From positions 1,954,501 through 2,018,500 of the forward strand of contig NZ_CP045429.1 in the NCBI RefSeq assembly GCF_005886805.2: a stretch of DNA of 64,000 nt, read 5' to 3'. The position numbers were made by a program, and so were the translations under genes. This DNA comes from Pseudoalteromonas rubra (lineage in GTDB: Bacteria; Pseudomonadota; Gammaproteobacteria; Enterobacterales; Alteromonadaceae). How positions within the stretch are numbered: position 1 is the stretch's first letter; every line of letters starts with the position of its first letter. The notes beneath the pieces are model-generated. The model saw only the letters and a list, made by a program, of their open reading frames with translations. It did no database searches and had not been told where the DNA came from. Shown here one piece after another: positions 21,386 to 30,464 of this stretch.

Positions 21386-23062
21386 TTATGAGTTGGTATT
21401 GTCATAGGCATGGCTGTGGACATTGGCTGCACGACCTGAAGGATCCGCGTTTTGCTCAAATGACGCATCCCAGGCCAGTGCTTCGGGCGTGGAGCAGGCG
21501 ACTGATTTACCGTGAGGCACACATTTGGCTGCCGCATCCCCAGGGAAATGTGATTCAAAAATACAACGGTAGTAGTAAGCCTCTTTGCTATCCGGGGTGT
21601 TGATAGGAAAGCGGTACTGGGCGCTGGCTAGCTCTTGATCGCTGACCTTCTCGTCAACATACTCTTTTAGCGAGTCTATCCAGGAATAACCAACGCCATC
21701 GGAGAATTGCTCTTTTTGACGCCAAAGCACATCGTCTGGCAGGTAGCCATCGAATGCTTCACGAATGATGTGTTTTTCAATGCGTCCTTCTTTACACATT
21801 TTATAATCCGGGTTAGTACGCATGGCTATATCCACAAACTCTTTGTCGAGGAAAGGTACTCTGGCTTCCACTCCCCACGCAGCCATGGACTTGTTCGCAC
21901 GCAGGCAGTCAAACATATGCAGTTTAGAAACTTTACGGTTAAGCTCTTCATGGAATTCCTGGCTATTGGGGGCTTTATGGAAATACAAATAACCCCCAAA
22001 CAACTCATCAGCTCCTTCCCCTGAAAGCACCATTTTTATCCCCATGGCTTTGATGTAACGTGCCATCAGATACATCGGGGTAGATGCCCGAATTGTCGTG
22101 ACATCGTAGGTTTCTAGATGATAAACCACCTCTTTAAGTGCATCGATACCCTGCTGCACAGTAAAGTGGATTGGGTGATGAACTGTGCCTATCTGATCGG
22201 CGACCTTCTGCGCAGCTGCCAGGTCAGGTGATCCTTCCAGGCCGATGGAGAAGGAGTGTAGTTTGGGCCACCAGGCTTCAGTCGCATCATCGTCTTCAAT
22301 GCGTCGCGCCGCAAATTTTTGCGTTATGGCCGAAATAACGGATGAGTCCAGGCCCCCGGAGAGTAACACGCCGTAAGGCACATCACACATGAGCTGACGT
22401 TTTACGGCAGCTTCTAATGCCTCTTTGACCGTACCAGGTTCCGCCTTATTATCCTTAATCGCATCAAATTGCTGCCAGTCTCGCTGATAATAGGGTCTCA
22501 GCGTGCCTTCTTTTGAGTACAGGTAATGCCCTGGCGGAAACTCTTCAATCTGATTGCAGATAGGAGTGAGCGCTTTCATTTCACTGGCGACATAGAAGTT
22601 ACCATGCTGGTCACGACCTGTGTATAGCGGAATAATACCAATATGGTCGCGACCAATCAGGTAGGCATCTTCTTGCTCATCGTACAGGCAAAAGGCAAAA
22701 ATCCCGTTCAGATCATCCAGAAATTCAGGGCCTTTTTGCTTGTATAGTGCCAGTAATATTTCACAGTCTGATTGGGTTTGAAAGGTGAAAGGGACGCTTA
22801 GTTGCTGCGCCAGTTCCTTGTGGTTATATATTTCACCATTTACGGCAAGAATATGCGTCCGCTCCGGGTTGTACAAAGGTTGTGCGCCACTGGATACGCC
22901 AACGATGGCGAGTCGTTCGTGCACCAGGATTGCTTTCTCACTGGCATAAACACCGGACCAGTCGGGCCCGCGGTGGCGTAAACGCTTAGACATTTCTATT
23001 GCCTGCTCACGCAGAACGCTTGAGTCGGATTTAATTTCCAACACACCAAAAATTGAACACAT
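21386..23062 (-). CDS. asnB: Asparagine synthase B (glutamine-hydrolysing)
   Basis: Converts Asp, Gln and ATP to Asn. The N-terminal glutaminase domain starts with Cys2 (MCSIFGVLEI), which becomes the nucleophile after Met removal. RHRGPDWSG, VNGEIYNH and SDCEILLALY follow. The synthetase domain has the PP-loop LLSGGLDSSVISAI and SGEGADELFGGYLYF. Length is 558 residues (E. coli 554). ATG 23062 is chosen because Cys must be residue 2; GAGG lies 6 nt upstream. Confidence 0.96.
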   Translation of the reverse strand: MCSIFGVLEIKSDSSVLREQAIEMSKRLRHRGPDWSGVYASEKAILVHERLAIVGVSSGAQPLYNPERTHILAVNGEIYNHKELAQQLSVPFTFQTQSDCEILLALYKQKGPEFLDDLNGIFAFCLYDEQEDAYLIGRDHIGIIPLYTGRDQHGNFYVASEMKALTPICNQIEEFPPGHYLYSKEGTLRPYYQRDWQQFDAIKDNKAEPGTVKEALEAAVKRQLMCDVPYGVLLSGGLDSSVISAITQKFAARRIEDDDATEAWWPKLHSFSIGLEGSPDLAAAQKVADQIGTVHHPIHFTVQQGIDALKEVVYHLETYDVTTIRASTPMYLMARYIKAMGIKMVLSGEGADELFGGYLYFHKAPNSQEFHEELNRKVSKLHMFDCLRANKSMAAWGVEARVPFLDKEFVDIAMRTNPDYKMCKEGRIEKHIIREAFDGYLPDDVLWRQKEQFSDGVGYSWIDSLKEYVDEKVSDQELASAQYRFPINTPDSKEAYYYRCIFESHFPGDAAAKCVPHGKSVACSTPEALAWDASFEQNADPSGRAANVHSHAYDNTNS

Positions 23063-23188
23063 AATGGACCTCATTCCTGTTAGCTGTTATTGTCGAGCAC
23101 CTGTATTTTCGGTGTCTCGTGCTCATAGTACTATCAGAAATGGGGTATCAAGTCACATAAAAAAACTGTGATTTTGGTGAGTAAATGT

Positions 23189-23226
23189 CGCCCTATTTTG
23201 GTGCAAAAATGAACCAAAATAGGGCG
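23189..23226. other. Hairpin at 3' end of the pyroglutamate operon
   Basis: A perfect 13-bp inverted repeat CGCCCTATTTTGG / CCAAAATAGGGCG with a 12-nt loop, just past the pcp stop codon (23233). There is no T run, so it may be a factor-assisted terminator, an mRNA-stabilising structure or an operator for asnB. Confidence 0.5.
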
Positions 23227-23232
23227 GTGTGG

Positions 23233-23895
23233 CTAGTGAGTGGTGCCCGCAGCAATCTGCAGGTCAGTATCATGGGTCAGCGCAGAGGAAATCATGACTT
23301 TGAGCGCATCAACGACCTGAGGAGCACTCATACTGGGTGCACCGATTTGGTGCGTGGCTTGTTCGGGTAAGTAAGGGATATGAATGAAGCCACCACGACA
23401 ATTGAGCTGATGCTCATTGATATAGTGAAGTAATCCGTACATGACATGGTTACACACGTAAGTGCCGGCGGTATTCGAAATACTGGCCGGGATCTGTGCT
23501 TGTCTGAGGTCATTGAGCATATGTTTAACCGGGAGTGCAGCAAAGTAGGCGGCAGGCCCTCCCGCTAATACCGGCGTATCTATCGGCTGAGCACCGGCAT
23601 TATCCGGAATACGTGCATCGTTAATATTGATAGCAACACGTTCAATAGAAATATCCGCGCGGCCACCTGCCTGGCCCACACACAGAACCAGCGCAGGGGC
23701 ATATTTATCTATGGCTCTGTTCAGTTGTGTTAAGGCATGATCAAACTCGCAAGGAAGCTCCTTGGTACGGATTGTGTGTCCTGCTACGTGGCAACCGTCG
23801 AGCTGGTGTACAGCCTGCCAGGAAGGATTAATCGATTCACCGCCGAAGGGCTCGAAACCCGTCAACAATACGGTTTTATGCGTTCCTTTAGTCAT
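23233..23895 (-). CDS. pcp: Pyroglutamyl-peptidase I
   Basis: Cysteine peptidase (family C15) that removes N-terminal pyroglutamate from peptides. The 220-residue protein has [13 protein letters not shown], catalytic Glu85 in [18 protein letters not shown], Cys148 in [14 protein letters not shown] and His172 in [14 protein letters not shown] 23895 overlaps the DUF979 gene by 8 bp; an upstream ATG at 23910 is less likely. It is the last gene of a five-gene operon for pyroglutamate salvage. Confidence 0.95.
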   Translation of the reverse strand: MTKGTHKTVLLTGFEPFGGESINPSWQAVHQLDGCHVAGHTIRTKELPCEFDHALTQLNRAIDKYAPALVLCVGQAGGRADISIERVAININDARIPDNAGAQPIDTPVLAGGPAAYFAALPVKHMLNDLRQAQIPASISNTAGTYVCNHVMYGLLHYINEHQLNCRGGFIHIPYLPEQATHQIGAPSMSAPQVVDALKVMISSALTHDTDLQIAAGTTH

Positions 23896-24907
23896 TGAAG
23901 ATGACTCCATACATGAGCAAGATGTTAATGATTAACAGCGACAAAGCTGTCGGAATTTGAACTTTGATAACCTGATATTTGTCTTTCAGATCTAATAGTG
24001 CTGCCGGAACTATATTAAAATTGGCGGCCATAGGCGTCATCAGAGTTCCGCAATAACCTGAATACATACCGATGGCAACTAATGGGGCCGGACTTGCGCC
24101 ATGACCCTGAATTAGAAATGGCACTGCAATGCCGGCTGTCATAACAGGGAAAGCAGCAAATGCATTACCCATGACCATTGTAAACAGGGCCATACCGACA
24201 CAGTAAATAACAACCAGCATGAAGCGGTTGTCGGGAGAAACAAATAATGTGACCAGATCTTGAATGGCAGTGCCGGTATTGGCGACGATGAACACCCCTC
24301 CCAGCATCGCGAGCATTTGCGGCAGAATTGCGGCCCAGCCTATGGAATCGACCAGGCGTCGTGATTCCCCCAGAGCCTGAAACGGGCTGCCACCGGTAAA
24401 CTTCCAGCTGACTAACAGTGCGACTGTACAGGCCAGCGTCAGTGCTGCAAGGGTCACATGACTCTGGTCGAATACAAACAACCCTGCTACCTGAATATCT
24501 TTGAGCAGGATAGTACACACCACAGTTACTATGGGGATAAGCACTGCGGGAATAAACAGCTTATTACCGATCCGTCGGGCACTGGCAGTCTGCACTTCGT
24601 CACTGGGTACATCGTAGCTGCCCATGGAGACCTTGCCCATTCCGGCCAGTATTGCGATGGCGATGACAAAGCTTCCTACCCAGCGATGGGTCAGGTTTTC
24701 TCCCAAATAGGCGGCAGATAAATCACCAAACAGAAACACACTACCAAATAATCCCCAGAACAAGGCGGTAGTTAGTCGTTTTGGGTGGTGTTTATCTTGC
24801 AGTGTTTTGACCACCAAAAATAACACCACGAAGCCGATTAGCAGATATATATTATCAATCGACAGGATAGCAGGCTGCGCACTGGCAGAGGAGGCTATTG
24901 TGCTCAT
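23888..24907 (-). CDS. DUF979 family membrane protein, putative pyroglutamate transporter component
   Basis: About 339 residues with some nine to ten hydrophobic segments, starting with [17 protein letters not shown]. Conserved-looking stretches are [13 protein letters not shown] and [15 protein letters not shown]. The family is uncharacterised biochemically and regularly occurs with DUF969 next to pcp and 5-oxoprolinase genes, which suggests transport of pyroglutamate or pyroglutamyl peptides (inference). ATG 24907 has a strong GGAGGAATT site and overlaps the DUF969 stop by 4 bp. The longer frame to 25054 is not supported. Confidence 0.85.
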   Translation of the reverse strand: MSTIASSASAQPAILSIDNIYLLIGFVVLFLVVKTLQDKHHPKRLTTALFWGLFGSVFLFGDLSAAYLGENLTHRWVGSFVIAIAILAGMGKVSMGSYDVPSDEVQTASARRIGNKLFIPAVLIPIVTVVCTILLKDIQVAGLFVFDQSHVTLAALTLACTVALLVSWKFTGGSPFQALGESRRLVDSIGWAAILPQMLAMLGGVFIVANTGTAIQDLVTLFVSPDNRFMLVVIYCVGMALFTMVMGNAFAAFPVMTAGIAVPFLIQGHGASPAPLVAIGMYSGYCGTLMTPMAANFNIVPAALLDLKDKYQVIKVQIPTALSLLIINILLMYGVIFND

Positions 24908-25647
24908 GCCAATTCCTCCCGGGCAACTGAATTGCTTGTATTGGAGCCGTTTTGCTCGGCATGCAGGGCAATTTGCGTTCGTATCTTGGCTTCTAGTCTG
25001 GCCAGTCGAAACAGGTGGACAATCAATGCCGCAATGGCTGTCGGAATAGCCCATAAACCAATATGAAGAGGTTCAATTCCCGTAATGCCATTTTCTCTTA
25101 AAAAGGCATCCATCAGTAATACGGCACCAAAGGCGATGAAAATATCTTCACCAAAGAAGACGGCAATATTATCACACGCTGCGGCATGCGCACTGATCAT
25201 ATCCCGGACAGGTTTTGGCAAATCGCCATGCATGTTACTTGCTGCACCAAGCGCCATAGGCGCTAATAAAGGACGCACTGTTTGAGGCTGACCTGCAAGG
25301 TTGATGAGCCCAAGTGCGGCACTACATTCACGCACAACAAAATAGACGCTGAGGATCCGCGCTGTGGTGGCACCTTTGATACTGGCTATCCAACTTTTGG
25401 CATGCTGCTGTAAGCCATAGCGTTCTAAGATAGCAATCACAGGCAAGAGTAATAAAAAGCTCGCTAACTGGCGGGAGTTAAGAAATTTTTCTCCAAAGGT
25501 TTCCAGCAAAGTCAGGTAATCTAAATCGACTGCCCAGCCGGTGACGAGCCCGGCACAGGTCACGACCAGCAGGGGGTTAAAACGAAAGGCAAATCCGAGG
25601 ATCACCACCAGTATCCCTGTAAGGGGTAAAAAATTAAGTTCGCTCAC
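24904..25647 (-). CDS. DUF969 family membrane protein, putative pyroglutamate transporter component
   Basis: A 247-residue integral membrane protein with several hydrophobic helices (LPLTGILVVILGFAF and LASFLLLLPVIAIL near the N-terminus). The segment ASNMHGDLPKPVRDMISAHAAACDNIAVFFGEDIF is typical of the family; I quote it only by its landmarks ASNMHGD and AAACDNIAVFFGED. It overlaps pxpC and DUF979 by 4 bp each. DUF969 and DUF979 are probably the two halves of one permease. Confidence 0.85.
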   Translation of the reverse strand: MSELNFLPLTGILVVILGFAFRFNPLLVVTCAGLVTGWAVDLDYLTLLETFGEKFLNSRQLASFLLLLPVIAILERYGLQQHAKSWIASIKGATTARILSVYFVVRECSAALGLINLAGQPQTVRPLLAPMALGAASNMHGDLPKPVRDMISAHAAACDNIAVFFGEDIFIAFGAVLLMDAFLRENGITGIEPLHIGLWAIPTAIAALIVHLFRLARLEAKIRTQIALHAEQNGSNTSNSVAREELA

Positions 25648-26579
25648 GAATTACTCCTGTCGCGATGTGTCAGCGCAATGCGCAGTTGGTTGAGATGATA
25701 TTGTTGTCGTTGTATCTCTTGGTATGCCTGAGCCGGGGTGACGAGCGTGAAGCTAATGCTATCTCCGGCACTCAATTGAGCAAAGTGTCTCAGATCCGCC
25801 GCAATCACCTGAGCGACCATTGGGTAACCGCCTGTGGTTTGACAATCATTTAGCAATACAATAGGCGCGCCGTTTGGCGGTAGCTGAATGGTGCCAGGTA
25901 ACACGGCCTGACTGTTGATAGAAACCTGATGAGTGACTAGCTCAGAGCCCGAAAGTCGCATACCCATTCTATTGCTATCTGGCGATACCTGCCATTGCTG
26001 AGTGCACAATAGCTGCTGTGTTGTAAGGGATAACCGTTCGCAATGTGGGCCCGGCAATATGCGTATTTTCTTGTGGTAGGGAGGTTGAAGTGCGCCAGCA
26101 CTGCTTTTTTCTATACAGCTTTCATAGTGCAGCTGATCGCCGGCGGCCAATGCTGAACCATTTATGCCCCCAAATCCCGCCTGAATATCGGTCGAGTGTG
26201 AGTCCAACGCGGCTTTCAGGCTGAACCCACCTTCGACACTCAGATAGGCACGCAGTGCCTCGGAGCTCGAGGCGAAGCTCAGGATCTGATCTGGCTTGCT
26301 AAAATAGCGCCAGCCGGGTGTCAGTGGCGTATCGTCAAGGCGTGCACTCAGGTCTCCCCCGGTCAGTGCAAAATTGGTAGCTGTCGTGAATTTTAGCTGG
26401 GCTAGTCCGACCGTGATTTCAAGTACCGCGGTATTTGGCGGGTTATCCAGTAACAGGTTGGCAATCTGCAGTGCCATGGGGTCCATCGCACCACTTTGCG
26501 AGACCCCCAGGTGACGATGCCCATGTCGTCCTAGATCCTGGATACACATTTGCACGCCGGGCTTAATGACTTCTAGCAT
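25644..26579 (-). CDS. pxpC: 5-oxoprolinase subunit C (KipA/PxpC family)
   Basis: Subunit of the PxpABC ATP-dependent 5-oxoprolinase that opens pyroglutamate to glutamate. The 311-residue protein has the family N-terminus MLEVIKPGVQMCIQDLGRHG, then GVSQSGAMDPMAL, and GYPMVAQVIAADL near the C-terminus. The same family is sometimes labelled allophanate hydrolase subunit 2 or biotin-dependent carboxyltransferase, but the pcp context favours PxpC. It overlaps pxpB by 7 bp. Confidence 0.9.
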   Translation of the reverse strand: MLEVIKPGVQMCIQDLGRHGHRHLGVSQSGAMDPMALQIANLLLDNPPNTAVLEITVGLAQLKFTTATNFALTGGDLSARLDDTPLTPGWRYFSKPDQILSFASSSEALRAYLSVEGGFSLKAALDSHSTDIQAGFGGINGSALAAGDQLHYESCIEKSSAGALQPPYHKKIRILPGPHCERLSLTTQQLLCTQQWQVSPDSNRMGMRLSGSELVTHQVSINSQAVLPGTIQLPPNGAPIVLLNDCQTTGGYPMVAQVIAADLRHFAQLSAGDSISFTLVTPAQAYQEIQRQQYHLNQLRIALTHRDRSNS

Positions 26580-27229
26580 AGGCCCTCCTTCTGTGGCACA
26601 AATTTGACGTTATCACCTGGCTGAAACAAGCTGGGGGACTGCGCATTGGCATCGAATAAGCGAGTAATGCTGTTACCCAGCAGCCGCCAGCCGCCGGGAG
26701 AGGCGCTGGGGTAAATCGCACTTAAATCTTCAGCGATGGCGACAGAGCCGGCTGGCACATGTGTTCTGGGTGAGCTGAGACGGGCAACCTGAAGCTGCTC
26801 TGGTACACTACCCAGATAGGCAAAACCAGGTAAAAAACCCAGAAATTTGACCTGATAAGTCGGTGAACTATGCAGCTCGACGATGTCTTGTTGTGATAAG
26901 TTCAGCTGTTCGGCCAGTGGTGCCAGATCTGGGCCTGCTTCTCCTCCATATATAACCGGGATTTTGTGAGTGTTGGGTTGAAAGTCTTCTGCACTGAGTG
27001 CATGCCATAGACTGAGTAATGCTTCTAGCCATTTAGTACCCTGTGTAGGGTCTTGCAAAACCAGGGTAAGAGAAGTTTTTCCAACTACAATATCTGTGTA
27101 CCCGGCCTGTTTTTGCAGGTGGCGATGCAGGGCAAACAAACGGTTCTGTTGTTCGTTGTCGAGTCGGGCGCAGTTAAGGTCGAGTACAACAGCTTGCTCG
27201 CCGAGCAGGTAAGTCTGTTCTTGTGTCAT
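26573..27229 (-). CDS. pxpB: 5-oxoprolinase subunit B (KipI/PxpB family)
   Basis: A 218-residue partner of PxpC. Family motifs include YGGEAGPDLAPLA, VKFLGFLPGFAYLGSVP and SPGGWRLLGNS. It is the first gene of the operon pxpB-pxpC-DUF969-DUF979-pcp, every junction of which overlaps. The third subunit, PxpA (LamB/YcsF family), is not encoded here: the next gene upstream is the aminopeptidase, separated by a terminator. Confidence 0.9.
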   Translation of the reverse strand: MTQEQTYLLGEQAVVLDLNCARLDNEQQNRLFALHRHLQKQAGYTDIVVGKTSLTLVLQDPTQGTKWLEALLSLWHALSAEDFQPNTHKIPVIYGGEAGPDLAPLAEQLNLSQQDIVELHSSPTYQVKFLGFLPGFAYLGSVPEQLQVARLSSPRTHVPAGSVAIAEDLSAIYPSASPGGWRLLGNSITRLFDANAQSPSLFQPGDNVKFVPQKEGLC

Positions 27230-27380
27230 GGTTTCTTATTTTCATTTTATTGTCTTCACATGTGGCGGCCCATAAGTGTCGGTTCACTCAGAGGGACACC
27301 CGGGCAAAGCATAGCAAGCTTATTGTTGGCTGTCTTGCCAAACCTGTCCAGCGTTGTCAGTCTGAGAGCTGACCACAGCT

Positions 27381-27410
27381 AAAAAAAAGCCATGCAAGGG
27401 TTGCATGGCT
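27381..27410 (-). terminator. Intrinsic terminator of the leucyl aminopeptidase gene
   Basis: AGCCATGCAA (27388-27397), a GGG loop and TTGCATGGCT (27401-27410), followed on the minus strand by eight T (27388-27381). It lies 20 bp after the aminopeptidase stop and separates that gene from the pxp operon. Confidence 0.9.
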
Positions 27411-27429
27411 CTCTTCGGTTGGGATTGAG

Positions 27430-28944
27430 TTAGTTGCTTAACAACCATTCACTCAACAGGCGTACACCAAACCCGGTGCCACCTGGAGATACTTCACCTT
27501 TACCTGTGGTAGTTAGTGCGTTTCCGGCAATATCAATATGTAACCAGCGCGTATCACCGGCAAAGTGCTGCAGGAATGAGGCCGCTGTGGTTGCGCCAGG
27601 GCCGCCAGAGCCAATATTGGCAATATCTGCAATATCGGACTTCAGCATATCTTTGTAGCCCAGAGGAAGTCTCCATAGCGGCTCATTAACAGCTTTGCCT
27701 GCAACCGTAAATTCTGTGACCAGCTGGTCATCATCTGAGAAAACTGCTGCATAGCGGTTACCGACTGCACGGATTTTTGAGCCTGTCAGCGTCGCAAGGT
27801 CAACCATTACCTCTGGCTTGTAGTAGGTGCGGGCATACCACATAGCATCACTCAATACCAGGCGGCCTTCCGCATCGGTGTTGAGGATTTCGACACTCAG
27901 ACCTTCTGCTGTACGCAGCACGTCACCAGGCGCGATAGAGTTTTCAGAAACCATGTTCGCGGCCATGCCCATCACAGCAACAACGTTCACATCTGCTTTT
28001 GCCAGTGCCATGGCCTTCACTGTACCCAGCACCGCAGCAGCGCCAGCCATATCTGATTTCATGCGGGCGATAGATTTACCTGTTTTGATGCTATAACCGC
28101 CAGAGTCAAACGTGATCCCTTTACCAACCAGTGCTATTGGGGTGTCGTTATTTCCTTTATAATGGGCTACGACCAGGCGTGCACCTTCTTTACTGCCTCT
28201 GCCAACACCTTCTAACGCGTTCATTCCCAGAGACTTAAGTTGCTCAGGTTCCAGGATTTTAACTTCAACACCATATTGCTCAAGTTGTTTTGCGGCATTT
28301 GCAAAGTCAACTGGCGTCATTTCAGTCGGGACCTCTGAGGTCAGGTCACGCGCCAGAAAAACACCTTGTTCGACATAGCTTAAAGTTGTGTACTCGGCCT
28401 GGGTCTGACGCTGGTCATCAACACTCAGGCTATAGGTCATGCTGTGTGTATTTGGTTCTTTTTTGTATAGTTCAAAAGTGTGGTCGCGCAGATTTGCTCC
28501 ATGTGCATATTGTGCAGCGAGCGCATGATTGCTTAGCTGACCATTAACGCCTTTAAATGCGACACTAACGGTACCAGCTTCTTTTTTCTCAAGCTTGGCA
28601 TGCAGGTTACCACCAAGCTTGGCCATTTTTGCGCTATCCAGCTCATCACGCTCGCCAAGACCAACGACCAGAATGCGCTTGTGTTTTGAGTCCACAGGCG
28701 CCAATACTTCTACAACCTTGCCGTAATCACCTGTAAATTTGTCTGCTTCAAGTGCTTTGGTAAGCTGTTTGCGGGTATCTCTGTCAAGAAATTTAAATGC
28801 ATTGCTTTGCTCACTATCCTGAAACACAACCAGTGCATCGGTTTTTTCGTTCAGTTTACTGGTGAATTGGATGTCAGCGGCCAAAGCCGATGCTGAGCCG
28901 AAAAGTGCGACGCTGAGTGCGCAAAGACGAGTAGATAATGACAT
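27430..28944 (-). CDS. Exported leucyl aminopeptidase (peptidase family M17)
   Basis: Di-metal exopeptidase that releases N-terminal residues from peptides. The C-terminal catalytic domain carries VGKGITFDSGGYSIKTG, MKSDMAGAAAV and the family signature NTDAEGRLVLSDA, so the metal ligands appear complete. Unlike cytosolic PepA, the 504-residue protein starts with a signal peptide (MSLSTRLCALSVALFG, AxA-type cleavage near residue 22). It should act in the periplasm or outside the cell. It lies directly upstream of the pyroglutamate operon, giving a peptide-degradation context. Confidence 0.92.
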   Translation of the reverse strand: MSLSTRLCALSVALFGSASALAADIQFTSKLNEKTDALVVFQDSEQSNAFKFLDRDTRKQLTKALEADKFTGDYGKVVEVLAPVDSKHKRILVVGLGERDELDSAKMAKLGGNLHAKLEKKEAGTVSVAFKGVNGQLSNHALAAQYAHGANLRDHTFELYKKEPNTHSMTYSLSVDDQRQTQAEYTTLSYVEQGVFLARDLTSEVPTEMTPVDFANAAKQLEQYGVEVKILEPEQLKSLGMNALEGVGRGSKEGARLVVAHYKGNNDTPIALVGKGITFDSGGYSIKTGKSIARMKSDMAGAAAVLGTVKAMALAKADVNVVAVMGMAANMVSENSIAPGDVLRTAEGLSVEILNTDAEGRLVLSDAMWYARTYYKPEVMVDLATLTGSKIRAVGNRYAAVFSDDDQLVTEFTVAGKAVNEPLWRLPLGYKDMLKSDIADIANIGSGGPGATTAASFLQHFAGDTRWLHIDIAGNALTTTGKGEVSPGGTGFGVRLLSEWLLSN

Positions 28945-29135
28945 TGATTAAACCCTCAATAACTAATTTGGGTTTCGTTTTACCCTAAACGCTCAGATTA
29001 ATTAATTAAATGTCGTTGAATGACACAGAATCCTAGTTAAAGTGCGGGCTGGTAGGTTTTTTCCCCGAAAGTGAAATTGCAGTTAGGGTTTCGCGGTCTC
29101 AGTAGACAACAGATATTTATTTAAAGGATACCGGA

Positions 29136-30440
29136 GTGAATAAACGACTAATTCTGGGATTTACGCTGATGAGTGTAGTGAATCTGGTGAATGCTGGTGA
29201 AGTCTCTGTCAACAGTACGACACCTGAGCAAGCCAGCTCGCATATTAAAACGTTGGTTTTGGGATCTGGGTGTTTTTGGGGGGCAGAAAAACGTTATGAG
29301 GCTTTACCCGGTGTGATAGATGCCGAGTCAGGCTATGCTGATGGCCGCGGGTTTAAAGCAAGTTACAAGGCAATTACGGCACCCAGCAGGCGTTTTGATC
29401 CTAACAACTATGCTGAAGTAGTGCGGGTCACTTACAATGCCAGTCGGCTTTCGACCGCGTCTTTGCTTAAAGCTTATTTTGAAAGCCATGACCCGACTCA
29501 GAAAAACCGTCAGGGCAACGACATAGGTACACAATACCGCTCGATAATACTGTACACCGATGAAGCGCAAAAAAAGCAGGCTATTTCGTTAACAGAGCAG
29601 TATCAGGTGTTGTTGACAGAAGCGGGATATGGCCAAATTCAGACTAAGCTTAAACCGCTTGCAGCTTTTGTACGGGCAGAAGAATATCACCAGAATTACC
29701 TAGTGAAAAATCCCAATGGGTATTGCCCGGATCACAGTACGGGTGTCACTTTTGTCGATGTGGCAGAGCAGCAAGTTGACAATGACGCTTTGCTAACGGG
29801 CAAGCACGTGGTTGTGATTGATGCGCCTTACTGTCCATATTGTGACAAGTTTAAGCAGCAAGTTGTGAACGACTATCAGGGCAGCATTCCTTTACATTAT
29901 CGCCGTGCCAGTCAGTTGCAGGGGCTGAGTATCATGTCTGCAACTTGGGCAACACCTACCATTTTATTTCTTGAAAATGGTAAAGAAGTTGCGGGCTTTC
30001 AGGGCTATATGAATCGTAAGGAATTCTATCAGGCGCTGGGTGCATTTAAATTGGGTGACAGCGACGCTTTTAAAACCGCATTTGAGCAGGGCACAGACAG
30101 GCCGTTTTGTAAGCAATATGACTTGTTCAAGAAAACAGGGGATGGGGTCTTTGTTGATAAGCTCAGTGGTCAGCCTTTATTTGATACGAAAGATAGGTTT
30201 AATTCGGGCACTGGCTGGTTGTCATTTAAGCATCCGGTCGCAGACAGTGTGACTTATCATGAGGATAATAGCCATGGCATGCAACGCGTTGAGATCCGCT
30301 CCAGTTCATCCGGAATTCATCTGGGTCATGTGTTTGCTAAGGAAGGGCCCGGTGGAAGCGATCGCTACTGCATTAATGCGACCGTATTAGAGTTTAAATC
30401 AAGACAAGGTTATCAGGCAAATCACCCGTCATCTGACTGA
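29136..30440 (+). CDS. Exported MsrA-thioredoxin-MsrB fusion
   Basis: Repairs oxidised methionine in exported proteins. The 434-residue protein has a signal peptide (about 1-20). The MsrA domain (38-210) has Cys46 in GSGCFWGAEK, GNDIGTQYRS, EEYHQNYL and a C-terminal Cys197. A thioredoxin-fold domain (about 222-305) has Cys233-Pro-Tyr-Cys236 and a cis-Pro segment WATPTILFLE. The MsrB domain (about 330-425) has FNSGTGWLSF, SGIHLGHVF and Cys412 in RYCIN. The zinc-binding CxxC pairs common in MsrB are absent. Neisseria PilB has the same three domains but in the order Trx-MsrA-MsrB. The gene is monocistronic. Confidence 0.93.
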   Translation: MNKRLILGFTLMSVVNLVNAGEVSVNSTTPEQASSHIKTLVLGSGCFWGAEKRYEALPGVIDAESGYADGRGFKASYKAITAPSRRFDPNNYAEVVRVTYNASRLSTASLLKAYFESHDPTQKNRQGNDIGTQYRSIILYTDEAQKKQAISLTEQYQVLLTEAGYGQIQTKLKPLAAFVRAEEYHQNYLVKNPNGYCPDHSTGVTFVDVAEQQVDNDALLTGKHVVVIDAPYCPYCDKFKQQVVNDYQGSIPLHYRRASQLQGLSIMSATWATPTILFLENGKEVAGFQGYMNRKEFYQALGAFKLGDSDAFKTAFEQGTDRPFCKQYDLFKKTGDGVFVDKLSGQPLFDTKDRFNSGTGWLSFKHPVADSVTYHEDNSHGMQRVEIRSSSSGIHLGHVFAKEGPGGSDRYCINATVLEFKSRQGYQANHPSSD

Positions 30441-30464
30441 GTAATTCGGCCATGAGCTAAAGGA

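Noticed and set aside
24165..24518. 117-codon minus-strand frame inside the DUF979 gene
   Set aside because: Out-of-frame within a conserved membrane protein; Arg/Ser-rich artefact.
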